From Pseudomonadota bacterium (GTDB lineage: Bacteria; Pseudomonadota; Alphaproteobacteria; Rhizobiales; Methyloligellaceae): a DNA stretch of 12,556 nucleotides. The notes beneath the pieces were generated by a model. That model was not told the origin of the DNA. It was given only the letters and a program-made list of their open reading frames with translations, and ran no database searches. This document shows, piece by piece, positions 1 through 8,489 of the stretch. The DNA is taken from positions 1 through 12,556 of the forward strand of contig JADFHH010000014.1 of NCBI GenBank assembly GCA_022567275.1. Reading direction: 5' to 3'. Made by a program: the position numbers and the translations under genes. Position 1 is the stretch's first letter, and the number at the start of each line of letters is the position of its first letter.

Positions 1-1241
1 AAGGCGGCACGGTCGAGCCCGTTCGGGCCACCCTCTTCGGGCGCGCATGTGTCCAGGCGCGTCATGAAGCGCGCTTTCTCCAGCTTCAGCGGCGCCAACT
101 CGGCGGCGACGGCGCGATCGAGTTTTCGCGCTGCATCATGGCGCTTCCTGCTCAGCGCGGCCGCCACTTCGCAATAGGCCTCTCGCGCCGCGATTTCTTC
201 CGCGCTCAACGCCTCGACTTCCTGCTCGCCGGCATCGAGGGCGGCCAGTTCACCCGCCAGTGTGCCGATAAGCTCCGGCAGGCCGGATACGGCCACCTTG
301 TGCTTGCGCGCCAGGGCTCTGAGCGCAAACAGCCGCTCTTCGGCTTCTTCCAGGGCTTTGGGTTCGAACCGGGTGGCGGCGAGCGCCTGTTCGACACACG
401 CGCGCGCCTCGTTGGTTTCGTTCAGCACCCGTTCCAGTGCCTGTGTGACCGGAGCCAGCACACCCGCCTTCTCCGCATCCTGGCGTTCAAGCTTGCGCAG
501 TGCGGCGCCGAGGCGTGCGTGGGCCGTTCCGTCTCCGGCCAAGGCATCGCGCGCTTCTTCCAGATCGCCGGAGATTTTTTCCGCATGCATCATCAACTGG
601 CGACGCTGGGCCAGCGCCTGTTCCTCATCCGCTTTCGGGTCCAGCGCCTTCAACTCATCGAGCGCATGGCTGAGAAAATCCGCATTCTCGCGCACGGCGG
701 CGATTTGCGCTTGCGAGTCGCGCAGCGCCTGGCGTGCATCGGCCCAGGCTTCATGGAGTCCGGTCACCTCATCGGCCACATCGCGCAGTCCGGCGAAGGC
801 GTCGAGCATCGCGCGGTGCGTGGAGGCATCGCTCAAGGCGCGCTCTTCATGCTGGCCGTGAATCTCGACCAGCGCGGCGCCGACAGTTTTGAGCAATTGC
901 ACCGATACGGGCGCATCGTTGATGAAGGCTTTGGTGCGCCCGTCACTCGACTGGATGCGCCGTAAAATCAGCGTGCTATCTCTATTCACGCCATTTTCCG
1001 CCAGAATCCGGAACACGCGATGGTCTTCTTCCAGCTCGAACACAGCCGTCACCTGCCCCTGGTTCGCGCCCTTGCGCACCAGCGCCGCATCGCCGCGCGC
1101 ACCGAGCGCCAGAGCGAACGCGTCAAGCAGGATGGATTTGCCGGCGCCCGTCTCGCCGGTCATGACGGACAGGCCATCGCCGAACTCAAGATCGAGCCGG
1201 TCAATGAGAACGATATCCCGGATGGTCAGGGCGCTCAGCAT
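1..1241 (-). CDS. recN: DNA repair ATPase RecN, N-terminal 413 residues, cut by window edge
   Basis: RecN is an SMC-like ATPase that acts in recombinational repair of double-strand breaks. The minus-strand frame is open from the start at 1241 to the window edge, giving about 413 of the usual 550 or so residues. The N-terminus MLSALTIRDIVLIDRLDLEF is typical of the family. Walker A GETGAGKS lies at residues 29-36 and the Q-loop motif IHGQHEER at 127-134. After that comes the Ala/Glu/Leu-rich stretch expected of the coiled-coil arm. The C-terminal Walker B half is outside the window. ATG 1241 is preceded by a GAGGG Shine-Dalgarno-like run. The gene starts 19 nt after the bamD stop, so the two are probably co-transcribed; bamD followed by recN is a common alphaproteobacterial order. 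Confidence 0.95.
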   Translation of the reverse strand, partial: MLSALTIRDIVLIDRLDLEFGDGLSVMTGETGAGKSILLDAFALALGARGDAALVRKGANQGQVTAVFELEEDHRVFRILAENGVNRDSTLILRRIQSSDGRTKAFINDAPVSVQLLKTVGAALVEIHGQHEERALSDASTHRAMLDAFAGLRDVADEVTGLHEAWADARQALRDSQAQIAAVRENADFLSHALDELKALDPKADEEQALAQRRQLMMHAEKISGDLEEARDALAGDGTAHARLGAALRKLERQDAEKAGVLAPVTQALERVLNETNEARACVEQALAATRFEPKALEEAEERLFALRALARKHKVAVSGLPELIGTLAGELAALDAGEQEVEALSAEEIAAREAYCEVAAALSRKRHDAARKLDRAVAAELAPLKLEKARFMTRLDTCAPEEGGPNGLDRAA

Positions 1242-1260
1242 ATCGCCCTCATTATAGTGA

Positions 1261-2121
1261 CTAACCGGAGCCTGGTTTCACTTTGCGCCAGGCGCGGCTG
1301 ATCCATGAAGTCCTGGTTTCTCGCGGCGCCAGCCCGCCGGATTTCAGAAGCTTGTATGCGTATTGATACCACTTGCTTTCCGGGAAGTTGTGTCCAAGGA
1401 CAGCCGTCGCCGTCTGCGCCTCTGCCTGTATACCAAGCGCCATATAGGCTTCCGCGATGCGCATCAAGGCTTCTTCGACATGCGCTGTCGTCTGATATTT
1501 GGTGACGACGATGCGGTAGCGGTTTATCGCCGCCAGATAAGTCTTCTGCTCAAGATAGTAGCGGGCGACTTTCATTTCCTTGGCCGCCAGCATGTCAACT
1601 GCTATTTTGATGCGATTGCGCGCCTTGAGTGCATAGGGGCTTTTTGGATAGCGCCGCACCAGGATTCGCAACTCCTTCAGCGCGTCCTGGGTCCCGGCCT
1701 GGTCGCGCGCGGGATCGGTGATCCGGTCGTAATAGGACATGGCGATAATATTTTGCGCGAGCGCCGATTCCTTGGTGCCGGGATGGAGCGTCGTGTAGCG
1801 CTTGGCCGCCTGGATTGCTTCGGGATACTGCTCGGCACTGTAATAGGCGAAAGCGGACATGGCGATTGCCCGCCGGGCATAGGGCGAATAGGGATAATCG
1901 CGGTCAACTTCCTCGAATTTCTTGGCCGCGTCAACGAAGTTGCCTTTATCCATGAGCTTGTCCGCTTCGGCGTAAATAACCACCGGCGGATCCTTGTTGC
2001 CAAGTTCACCCTTGTCCGCATTCGAGGCGCAACCACTCAGGATCGCGGCGCAAATAACGGCGGCAATGAGGGGAATTCGGCAGGACAAACTTTCAATCAC
2101 CGCTCTGGGGCCTGTTGTCAT
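1261..2121 (-). CDS. bamD: Outer membrane assembly lipoprotein BamD
   Basis: BamD is the essential periplasmic lipoprotein of the BAM complex, which inserts beta-barrel proteins into the outer membrane. The 286-residue product has a signal peptide with a hydrophobic segment (about residues 16-30) and lipobox LSGC, which puts the lipidated cysteine at residue 31. The mature part is made of TPR-like helical repeats. Recognisable family segments are YAEADKLMDKGNFVDAAKKF (50-69), then DRDYPYSPYARRA (73-85), and YPKSPYALKARNRI (158-171). The length is close to the family norm, with a short basic C-terminal tail. The start ATG 2121 leaves the signal peptide intact but has only a weak ribosome-binding site. 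The gene lies between lpxC (108 nt gap) and recN (19 nt gap). Confidence 0.95.
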   Translation of the reverse strand: MTTGPRAVIESLSCRIPLIAAVICAAILSGCASNADKGELGNKDPPVVIYAEADKLMDKGNFVDAAKKFEEVDRDYPYSPYARRAIAMSAFAYYSAEQYPEAIQAAKRYTTLHPGTKESALAQNIIAMSYYDRITDPARDQAGTQDALKELRILVRRYPKSPYALKARNRIKIAVDMLAAKEMKVARYYLEQKTYLAAINRYRIVVTKYQTTAHVEEALMRIAEAYMALGIQAEAQTATAVLGHNFPESKWYQYAYKLLKSGGLAPRETRTSWISRAWRKVKPGSG

Positions 2122-2218
2122 TCATGGGTGTTGCGCGGGCAGAATTCCAGCATAGGAGCATGGCGATTGTGGTGATTTTGAGCCGCGTGGCAAGTGTATA
2201 GCAACTGCCAGCATTAAT

Positions 2219-2230
2219 GGGTCCGGACCC
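2219..2230. repeat. 12-bp perfect palindrome at the lpxC stop codon
   Basis: GGGTCCGGACCC is a perfect palindrome ending on the first base of the lpxC stop codon (CTA on the plus strand, 2230-2232). No T-run follows it in the direction of lpxC transcription, so it does not look like an intrinsic terminator. It could be a protein-binding site or chance in GC-rich DNA. The rest of the 108-nt lpxC-bamD gap shows no convincing promoter. Confidence 0.3.
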
Positions 2231-3180
2231 TAGCTGCGGTCGGCAGCGTAGGTTGCCGCGACGGCGCCAAATCCGGCTTCCGTGTGCGAAACTTCCCTGC
2301 GCCGGGGCGCTTCAAACAGGGTCCATGCGCTCGCGTCGGCCAGCAGCGCCTTGAGCACCAGAGAGTTCAGCCGATGCCCGCCGCACTGCGACCGGTATGC
2401 ACCCAGGATCGGTGCTCCGGCGAGCGCCAGATCGCCGACCGCGTCCAGGGCCTTGTGGCGGACGAACTCGTCGGGAAAGCGCAGGCCCTCAGGATTGATA
2501 ATGCGATCCTCGCCAATAGCGACCGTATTCTCCAGTGACGCACCCAGCGCCAGACCGGCGGCCCAAAGGCGCTCGACATCCTTCATGAAGCCGAATGTGC
2601 GGGCGCGGGCCAACTCATCGCGGAACGTATCGGGCGTAATTTCCAGACGAATGCGCTGTTTGCCGATAATCGGCGTATCGAATTCAATGCCGACATCGAC
2701 GAGGAACCCGTCATGGGGCGACAATTGAGCCCAGGTCTCGCCATCCTCTATCCGCACCGTCTTGAGCACTTTGAGAAAGCGCCGGGGCGCGTCCTGCTCG
2801 CGAATACCGGCCGCGTCGATGGCATCCACGAATGGCGCTGAGCTGCCATCCATGATCGGCACCTCACCGCTATCGATTTCAATACGGATATTGTCGACCC
2901 CGAGCGCGCGCACGGCGGCCAGAAGATGTTCGACCGTCGCCACGCTGGCGCCGTTTCCGTCGCTCAACACAGTGCATAATGTCACATTCGAGAGTGCGCC
3001 GATTAATGCAGGGAGTTCAATTTCCCCGTCATTGCCATCGGGCAGGACAAAGCAAATTCCTGTGTCTGTATCGGCCGATGAAAGGTGAATGGAAACCGGA
3101 GCGCCCGTATGGACCCCTGTTCCGGTCAGGGCAACCTCACTTGCAAGCGTGGTTTGCCGTGCTCCAAAAAAGCGTTTCAT
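2230..3180 (-). CDS. lpxC: UDP-3-O-acyl-N-acetylglucosamine deacetylase LpxC
   Basis: LpxC is the zinc hydrolase for the first committed step of lipid A synthesis, deacetylating UDP-3-O-acyl-GlcNAc in the cytoplasm. The frame is open back to 3354, but the family N-terminus (MKRFFGARQTTLASEVALTG) begins at ATG 3180. The 316 residues from there match the usual length, and the 58 codons upstream have no LpxC-like sequence. Key residues, numbered from this start, are E84 and H85 in TVEHLLAA (catalytic base and first zinc ligand), H242 and D246 in FVRHKALDAVGD (remaining zinc ligands), and H269 in GGHRLN (catalytic histidine). GTGVHTG at 20-26 is also typical. The ribosome-binding site is weak. 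A 331-nt gap separates it from ftsZ upstream, so it may have its own promoter; ftsZ followed by lpxC is an ancient conserved pair. Confidence 0.95.
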   Translation of the reverse strand: MKRFFGARQTTLASEVALTGTGVHTGAPVSIHLSSADTDTGICFVLPDGNDGEIELPALIGALSNVTLCTVLSDGNGASVATVEHLLAAVRALGVDNIRIEIDSGEVPIMDGSSAPFVDAIDAAGIREQDAPRRFLKVLKTVRIEDGETWAQLSPHDGFLVDVGIEFDTPIIGKQRIRLEITPDTFRDELARARTFGFMKDVERLWAAGLALGASLENTVAIGEDRIINPEGLRFPDEFVRHKALDAVGDLALAGAPILGAYRSQCGGHRLNSLVLKALLADASAWTLFEAPRRREVSHTEAGFGAVAATYAADRS

Positions 3181-3511
3181 ATTCGAAGTGCCGATCCCAA
3201 AACCTGGGTCAAGACGAAAAGCCTGACCCCCCCAATCTGGACTTTGGCGCCCCCGACACTTGCAACTCCGATTAACTCCGACTGTCAGCCTGATACATTC
3301 AGACCTTGTAAGCAGAATATTTCGTAGCCCGTTCATGCCCTGGACAACACGCAAGGAGAATAGCGTGCTATGGCATGCTTGGACAAATCACGGTTATTTT
3401 CAATCTGTTACAATAGCCTTCTGTTTTGCGTCACACACTGAAAAATCGTACAAATCAGCCGTTTTTTAGCTACGTAACGTCCCTTGATTTTCACAATAGC
3501 CATCGGCTTTG
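3181..3511. other. Intergenic region between ftsZ and lpxC (331 nt)
   Basis: This is the longest non-coding stretch in the dcw part and is visibly more AT-rich than its flanks, especially 3400-3500. It must hold the 3' end of the ftsZ transcript and probably the lpxC promoter on the minus strand. I found no strong -35/-10 pair. A short inverted repeat AGCC-ATC-GGCT at 3498-3508, just past the ftsZ stop, lacks a T-run and is too small to call a terminator. Minus-strand open frames here are in-frame extensions of lpxC with no family similarity. No tRNA or small coding gene was seen. Confidence 0.6.
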
Positions 3512-5143
3512 CTAGTTGGCCTGGCGTTTAAGGAATGCCGGGATATCCAGTTCTTCATTTTCCTCCTGCGCGATAAGCTGTGTGCCCACTGGTTTGGGGG
3601 TTCCGGCCGCCCGGCTCAAGCGCGACTTGACCGGGGTCTGAACCGCGGCCTTGTGCCGTTCCGCCGGTTCGCCGGCCGCGTTTGCTTCAGGCGCTTTCAG
3701 GCTAGGCTCCATGTCGCGAACGATCTCTGGCGCTTTGGCCTTGGCGGTGCGGCGGCTGGTCAGGCGCTCGAAAAATCCGACCTTCTTTTTTTGCGCTTCG
3801 AGCCCGGCCTCGGGCGCATCGCCCTCTTGCGCCTGCATTGCCTTTTGCGCATGCGGCGGGAAATCCTCCACCTTGGGCATGCGCCGGGGAGATTTCCCGG
3901 CGACCGCGGGCGGTTGCGGCATGAAACCGGTCTGCTTTTCTTTATCTTCCTCGGCGTCCGCGTCGCTGACCGGCGGCTGTGGCGCACGCTGTTCAATCGT
4001 GACATCGCCGCCATTGCTCCAAACCGAACCCGCGCTAACCTCGGAGCCCTCCGCCGGATTGTCTGTTTGTTGTTGCATGTCATCGGCTGGTTGCAGACGC
4101 GCGATGCGCTCGGTCAGTTTTGCGATTGTCTGGTTTGCCTCTGGCGTGGCACTCTCTCGTTGCGATTGAGCCGGTTGTTGCTCTTCCAGTCCGGTTGCGA
4201 CCACGGATACGCGAATCTTGCCGTCAAGGCTCTGGTCGAAAGTGGCGCCCAGAATGATGTTGGCGTCTTTGTCCACTTCCTCACGGATCCGGCTTGCCGC
4301 CTCATCCACTTCATATAGCGTCAGATCGTTGCCGCCGGTAATGGATATCAGCAGGCCCTTGGCGCCGCGCATGGAAACGTCATCGAGCAGCGGATTGGAG
4401 ATGGCCGCTTCCGCCGCCTCGTTCGCGCGCTGGTCACCGGACGCCTCGCCCGTGCCCATCATTGCCTTGCCCATACCCGCCATAATGGATTTCACGTCAG
4501 CGAAATCGAGATTGATGAGTCCTTCCTTGACCATCAAATCGGTAATGCAGGCAACGCCAGAATTCAGCACCTGGTCCGCCATCGCGAAAGCATCGGCGAA
4601 GGTTGTCTTTTCCGTCGCGATGCGGAACAGATTCTGGTTTGGAATGACAATCAGCGTATCGACATGTTTCTCAAGTTCGGCAAGGCCCTTGATGGCCGCG
4701 TCCATCCGGTGCTGACCCTCGAACTGAAACGGCTTGGTGACAACGCCCACCGTTAACATGCCTTCCTCCTGCGAGGCCCTGGCGATAACGGTAGCAGCGC
4801 CGGTCCCCGTACCGCCGCCCATACCGGCGGTGATGAAGACCATATGCGAGCCGGCGAGATGCGCCTTGATATCGGCGAGCGCCTCTTCCGCGGCCGCGGT
4901 GCCGACATCGGGTTTGGAGCCGGCGCCCAGACCTTCGGTCAGTTGCACGCCCATCTGGATACGCCGTTCCACGCTGGACATGGCGAGCGCCTGGGCGTCG
5001 GTGTTCGCAACCACGAATTCGACCCCCTCCAGCCCCGAGGTGATCATATTATTCACCGCGTTGCCCCCGGCGCCGCCAATGCCAAACACGGTGATGCGCG
5101 GCTTGAGTTCCTTCATGTCAGGCACTTTCAGATTAATGGTCAT
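3512..5143 (-). CDS. ftsZ: Cell division GTPase FtsZ (long-linker alphaproteobacterial form)
   Basis: FtsZ is the tubulin homologue that polymerises into the Z ring and recruits the divisome at mid-cell. I chose ATG 5143, which gives 543 residues. The in-frame ATG 5191 would add 16 residues not seen in relatives, whereas MTINLKVPDMKELKPRITVF is the usual start. The nucleotide-binding region includes GIGGAGGNAVNNMI (21-34) and the tubulin signature GGGTGTG (109-115). The T7 catalytic loop NLDFADV is at 211-217. The globular core ends near residue 320. A linker of about 210 residues follows, containing RMPKVEDFPPHAQ (421-433) and the basic GFFERLTSRR (456-465). It ends with the conserved peptide DIPAFLKRQAN (533-543), which binds FtsA and other partners. 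A 116-nt gap separates it from ftsA. The cluster position fits shared and internal promoters, but I see no clear one. Confidence 0.97.
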   Translation of the reverse strand: MTINLKVPDMKELKPRITVFGIGGAGGNAVNNMITSGLEGVEFVVANTDAQALAMSSVERRIQMGVQLTEGLGAGSKPDVGTAAAEEALADIKAHLAGSHMVFITAGMGGGTGTGAATVIARASQEEGMLTVGVVTKPFQFEGQHRMDAAIKGLAELEKHVDTLIVIPNQNLFRIATEKTTFADAFAMADQVLNSGVACITDLMVKEGLINLDFADVKSIMAGMGKAMMGTGEASGDQRANEAAEAAISNPLLDDVSMRGAKGLLISITGGNDLTLYEVDEAASRIREEVDKDANIILGATFDQSLDGKIRVSVVATGLEEQQPAQSQRESATPEANQTIAKLTERIARLQPADDMQQQTDNPAEGSEVSAGSVWSNGGDVTIEQRAPQPPVSDADAEEDKEKQTGFMPQPPAVAGKSPRRMPKVEDFPPHAQKAMQAQEGDAPEAGLEAQKKKVGFFERLTSRRTAKAKAPEIVRDMEPSLKAPEANAAGEPAERHKAAVQTPVKSRLSRAAGTPKPVGTQLIAQEENEELDIPAFLKRQAN

Positions 5144-5259
5144 AGCGATCCCATTTCTTCCAATTGTCTGTATTTGTTGCATTAAATCCATCGCTCATTA
5201 GCCAGACATTGTGTCCCGCCAATGGCGCCGCACGCCACAATTTACGCGTCATGCACATC

Positions 5260-6555
5260 TTAAAAACTCTCCCTGATCCACTGGCCGACGCGGGAGAAAT
5301 ATCCCGTGCCGGTGCCCAGCATCCATGCCTCCGCGCGCGGGTTGAACTCGCCCGGATTGCGCATGGCGTATTGTAAAATTCCGGTCGCGGTGGTGAACGC
5401 CGGCCCGACGCCATGCCCGGGAAGCCCCGGCAGGTGTTTGGGGCATCCAATGCGGACCGATTTTGAGAATATCCGCGCCGCGAAATCGCTGAGGCCGGTA
5501 AGCTGGCTGGCGCCGCCGGTCAGCACGATATTCTGACCGGCCATGGCGCCGAAACCTGCGGCGTCCAGCCGGTCGCGGGTCAGTTGCAGAATTTCCTCGA
5601 TACGCTTCTGCACCTGTTGCGCGATTTGCGCTTTCGACGCCTGATTGAACTGCGGCGTGCGATGCTCGCCCACGACCGGGAAGGTGATGATTTCACTTTC
5701 ATCCGATGCGGCGGCGAAGGCGCAGCCATGCAGCGTCTTGATACGTTCGGCTTCCTCCAGCGGCGTTGAAAGACTGCGCGCCAGATCGAGCGTGATGTGA
5801 TTGCCGCCCATGGCGATGGCGTCGCAATAGGCGAACTCGCCCTCGGCGAATACCGAGAAACCCGTGGTGCCGGACCCCATATCGATACAGATCGCCCCGA
5901 GCTGGGCTTCCTCATCTGATATGGCGGAGAGCCCGCTGGCATATGGCGCGGCGACGAGGCCGGCCACAGAGAGATGGCAGCGCTCCACACACAGCATCAA
6001 ATTCCTGACGGGCTGATCATCGGCCACGACGGTGTGCACATCGACGCTCAGCCGGTCGGCGATCATGCCTTCGGGATCGGCAATGGCGTTTTCGCCGTCG
6101 AGCCGGTACCCCGTCGCCATGGTGTGCAGTACGATACGCTCATCGCGCGCGGCATAGTCCCGGCCGGCGGCCAGAACCTTGTTCACGTCATGCTTGCGAA
6201 CCGACTCCGTTGCGATGGCGGCGCTCGCGGTGAAGATATCGCTCTTCAGACGCCCGCAGGAGATCGAAAGCATGACTTCGCCGATAATCGTGCCCGCCAT
6301 GCGTTCGGCCTGGTCGACAGCCGCCCGGATGGCCTGTTCCGCGGCATCCATGTGGACGATCATGCCGCTCTTGATGCCTTGCGAACGCTGGTGTCCGAAA
6401 CCAATCACGCGCAGCAGCGCGCTTCCTCCCTCGCCGGCGAGATAATCGGGCGCGGGAACCGGCTTGGCGATCATGCAACAGATCTTGCTCGACCCGACAT
6501 CGAGCACGGCGACAAGGCGCTGGCGTTTTGCGTTATGTCCTGTCTGACGATCCAT
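5260..6555 (-). CDS. ftsA: Cell division protein FtsA
   Basis: FtsA is the actin-like ATPase that tethers FtsZ filaments to the inner membrane and links them to later divisome proteins. The 431-residue product has the phosphate 1 motif VAVLDVGSSKICCMIA (15-30), the phosphate 2 motif AICIDMGSGTTGFSVF (221-236) and the adenosine motif NIVLTGGASQLTGL (342-355). The FtsA-specific 1C subdomain lies between the first two. It ends with the amphipathic membrane-targeting helix YFSRVGQWIRESF (419-431). The length is normal for alphaproteobacteria. ATG 6555 lies about 13 nt downstream of AGGAG. It follows ftsQ by 30 nt and precedes ftsZ, the standard ftsQAZ order. Confidence 0.96.
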   Translation of the reverse strand: MDRQTGHNAKRQRLVAVLDVGSSKICCMIAKPVPAPDYLAGEGGSALLRVIGFGHQRSQGIKSGMIVHMDAAEQAIRAAVDQAERMAGTIIGEVMLSISCGRLKSDIFTASAAIATESVRKHDVNKVLAAGRDYAARDERIVLHTMATGYRLDGENAIADPEGMIADRLSVDVHTVVADDQPVRNLMLCVERCHLSVAGLVAAPYASGLSAISDEEAQLGAICIDMGSGTTGFSVFAEGEFAYCDAIAMGGNHITLDLARSLSTPLEEAERIKTLHGCAFAAASDESEIITFPVVGEHRTPQFNQASKAQIAQQVQKRIEEILQLTRDRLDAAGFGAMAGQNIVLTGGASQLTGLSDFAARIFSKSVRIGCPKHLPGLPGHGVGPAFTTATGILQYAMRNPGEFNPRAEAWMLGTGTGYFSRVGQWIRESF

Positions 6556-6585
6556 TACTGCTCGGCAATCTCCTGTTCAGGCGCC

Positions 6586-7458
6586 CTATCCGGAACGCCG
6601 GTTTTTCTTCGCTGGCACGGTATGGGCGGAATCGCGGCGTGCGCCCGCAGCGTCGCCCAGACGAATGGTCACCCGGCCGGGCACGCGCAAATCCACTGCA
6701 ACGGCATCGCCGGATAAAATCTTGTACGTGGCGTCCATCTGGGCGATCTTTTTAAGCGCGCGTGCCGGATCTCCCTCGGGCAGGCGAATTTCCATGCCGT
6801 TGACGAGTTTCAGGTTCCAGCGCCGGTCCGCGACCCGGATGGCGGCCTGAACCTTGGCTTTCACCCGTGGCCAGCGCGCAAGTTCATCCAGCAGATCGCG
6901 GGCGTTTTTCGCCGCACCGGCCCCGACCACCAGCGGCAGGCCGGAATGGTTGCCTTGTGTCAATTTCTCAAGGACGGCGCCATCCTGATCCACAAGATGC
7001 AGCGCCGATTTGTGCTGCCAGATGGCGTAGGGCGTACGTTCCTCAATCACCACATGCAATTGCGAGGGCAGCAGCCGCATGACGCGGGCGCGGCGGATCA
7101 GGGGGAGCTTCTCAAGACGTCGCTGCGCGGCGGCGGTGTCGAACCCAAAGGTTGAAACGCTACGGTCAAGACCAAGCGCGCGCATAATATCGGGATCGCC
7201 AACACGTTTCTGGCCTTCGATGGTCACGCGGTTCACGGAGAACCCGGCGGCGACCATGATGGCCGACATTTTTCTTGCGGCGAAATCCGCGGACCGGCCG
7301 AGATAACCGCCAGCCGACAATCCATAGACAAATACCGCCGCCATAAATCCGGCAGCCGCGACACGCCACACGCGCGGCATCCCTTCCACCCAGCGCGTGT
7401 GCGGGCGAACAGGTTTGCGCCCCGGCGACTGGCCGGCGCCCTGCCAGCTATACGACAT
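6586..7458 (-). CDS. ftsQ: Cell division protein FtsQ
   Basis: FtsQ is a bitopic inner-membrane protein that links early and late divisome proteins and partners with FtsL and FtsB. From ATG 7458 it has 290 residues. A basic cytoplasmic tail is followed by one membrane segment (about 31-54, rich in Ala, Val and Gly) and a periplasmic POTRA domain starting at VNRVTIEGQKRVGDPDIMRAL (about 76-96). The beta domain follows, with LPLIRRARVMRLLPSQLHV at 118-136. The start is uncertain. The frame is open upstream into ddl, and TTG 7566 is preceded by GGAGGA at good spacing, which would give 326 residues. The codons between 7459 and 7566 (AAA, CAA, GGA, TTA, CGA) are unlike those of the rest of the gene, so I prefer 7458. 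It ends 30 nt before ftsA. Confidence 0.9.
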   Translation of the reverse strand: MSYSWQGAGQSPGRKPVRPHTRWVEGMPRVWRVAAAGFMAAVFVYGLSAGGYLGRSADFAARKMSAIMVAAGFSVNRVTIEGQKRVGDPDIMRALGLDRSVSTFGFDTAAAQRRLEKLPLIRRARVMRLLPSQLHVVIEERTPYAIWQHKSALHLVDQDGAVLEKLTQGNHSGLPLVVGAGAAKNARDLLDELARWPRVKAKVQAAIRVADRRWNLKLVNGMEIRLPEGDPARALKKIAQMDATYKILSGDAVAVDLRVPGRVTIRLGDAAGARRDSAHTVPAKKNRRSG

Positions 7459-7553
7459 GGATAAGGCGACTCCAGCGCGCTGCCCCTCGTCTGCTTGCGA
7501 GTTGCGCCGCCAAAATCGTTTTTTCTGTCCTTGCCCTTTGTCTGTCTTGCCGC

Positions 7554-8489
7554 CTAACGGTTGCAAGATGCGTCCTCCACGATCCAGCGCAAAAAATCCC
7601 CAAATGTCCAACCCGCATGGGCCGCCAATTCCGGCACTAACGACGTTTCCGTCATGCCGGGCTGCGTGTTCACCTCCAGGCAAACAAGCCGTTCATTTCC
7701 GGTCGAATCTTCGTTAAAACGGAAATCCGCACGGCTGACTCCACGGCAACCCAATGCCCTGTGAGCATCGAGCGTTAGCTTCTGAATTAATTCGTAAACA
7801 TTTGATGAAATTTGCGCCGGGAGGACATGTTTTGAGCCCCCTGGAGCGTATTTTGCCTCATAGTCGTAAAAGGCGAGTCCTTGCGCGGGCAAAATGTCGA
7901 TAACGCCAAGGCTCGTGTCGCCCATGACGGCGCAGGTCAACTCCTTGCCCGGTATATAACGCTCGGCCATGATTGCATCGCCAAGCGCCCAGTCAGATGA
8001 AGAAAGTTCTTGCGGGGGATGCTTGTGATCCTCGCGCACGATGAAGATGCCCACGCTGGAGCCTTCCGCCACGGGCTTGAGTACGTAAGGCGGCTCCATG
8101 ACGTGAGATTTCGCGGCTTGCGCCCGCGTCACGATCTTGCTTTCGGCGACCGGAATACCCGCTTTGACGAACACCAGCTTGGCGTGCTCCTTGTTCATGG
8201 CCAGCGCCGACGCCAGCACGCCGGAATGGGTGTAGGGAATCTGCATGGTCTCCAGCAGGCCCTGCACGCAGCCATCCTCCCCCCAGCGCCCGTGCAACGC
8301 ATTGAAACAGACATCGGGCCTGGTTTCTTTAAGCTGTTCGGCGAGATCGGCCCCGACATCGATGCGCGTGACCCGGTAGCCTTGCTCCTCAAGGGCATCG
8401 GCGCAGGCCTTGCCTGACGCCAAAGACACTTCGCGCTCGGCGGACAGCCCGCCCAGCAACATGGCCACATGCTGGTATTTGCCGGTCAT
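7554..8489 (-). CDS. ddl: D-alanine--D-alanine ligase
   Basis: Ddl is an ATP-grasp enzyme that makes D-Ala-D-Ala for the peptidoglycan pentapeptide. From ATG 8489 it has 311 residues. Signature 1, HGRWGEDG, is at 66-73. The ATP-grasp lysine region is PYVLKPVAEGSSVGIFIV (134-151). The omega-loop motif DYEAKY is at 209-214, with its tyrosine typical of D-Ala-D-Ala rather than D-Ala-D-Lac ligases. Signature 2, LEVNTQPGMTETSLVPEL, is at 271-288. The frame is open to 8546, but ATG 8489 overlaps the murB stop codon as ATGA and is preceded by GGAGAGGGG. The two genes are therefore very probably translationally coupled. The position between murB and ftsQ is the usual one. Confidence 0.96.
   Translation of the reverse strand: MTGKYQHVAMLLGGLSAEREVSLASGKACADALEEQGYRVTRIDVGADLAEQLKETRPDVCFNALHGRWGEDGCVQGLLETMQIPYTHSGVLASALAMNKEHAKLVFVKAGIPVAESKIVTRAQAAKSHVMEPPYVLKPVAEGSSVGIFIVREDHKHPPQELSSSDWALGDAIMAERYIPGKELTCAVMGDTSLGVIDILPAQGLAFYDYEAKYAPGGSKHVLPAQISSNVYELIQKLTLDAHRALGCRGVSRADFRFNEDSTGNERLVCLEVNTQPGMTETSLVPELAAHAGWTFGDFLRWIVEDASCNR

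Noticed and set aside
138..965. Long plus-strand open frame opposite recN
   Set aside because: It is the antisense shadow of the RecN coding frame in high-GC DNA. The minus-strand product is an unmistakable RecN.
3181..3354. A 58-residue N-terminal extension of LpxC
   Set aside because: The upstream codons show no LpxC similarity, and the family N-terminus begins at ATG 3180.
3498..3508. Hairpin AGCC-ATC-GGCT just downstream of ftsZ as a terminator
   Set aside because: The stem is only 4 bp and no T-run follows in the ftsZ direction.
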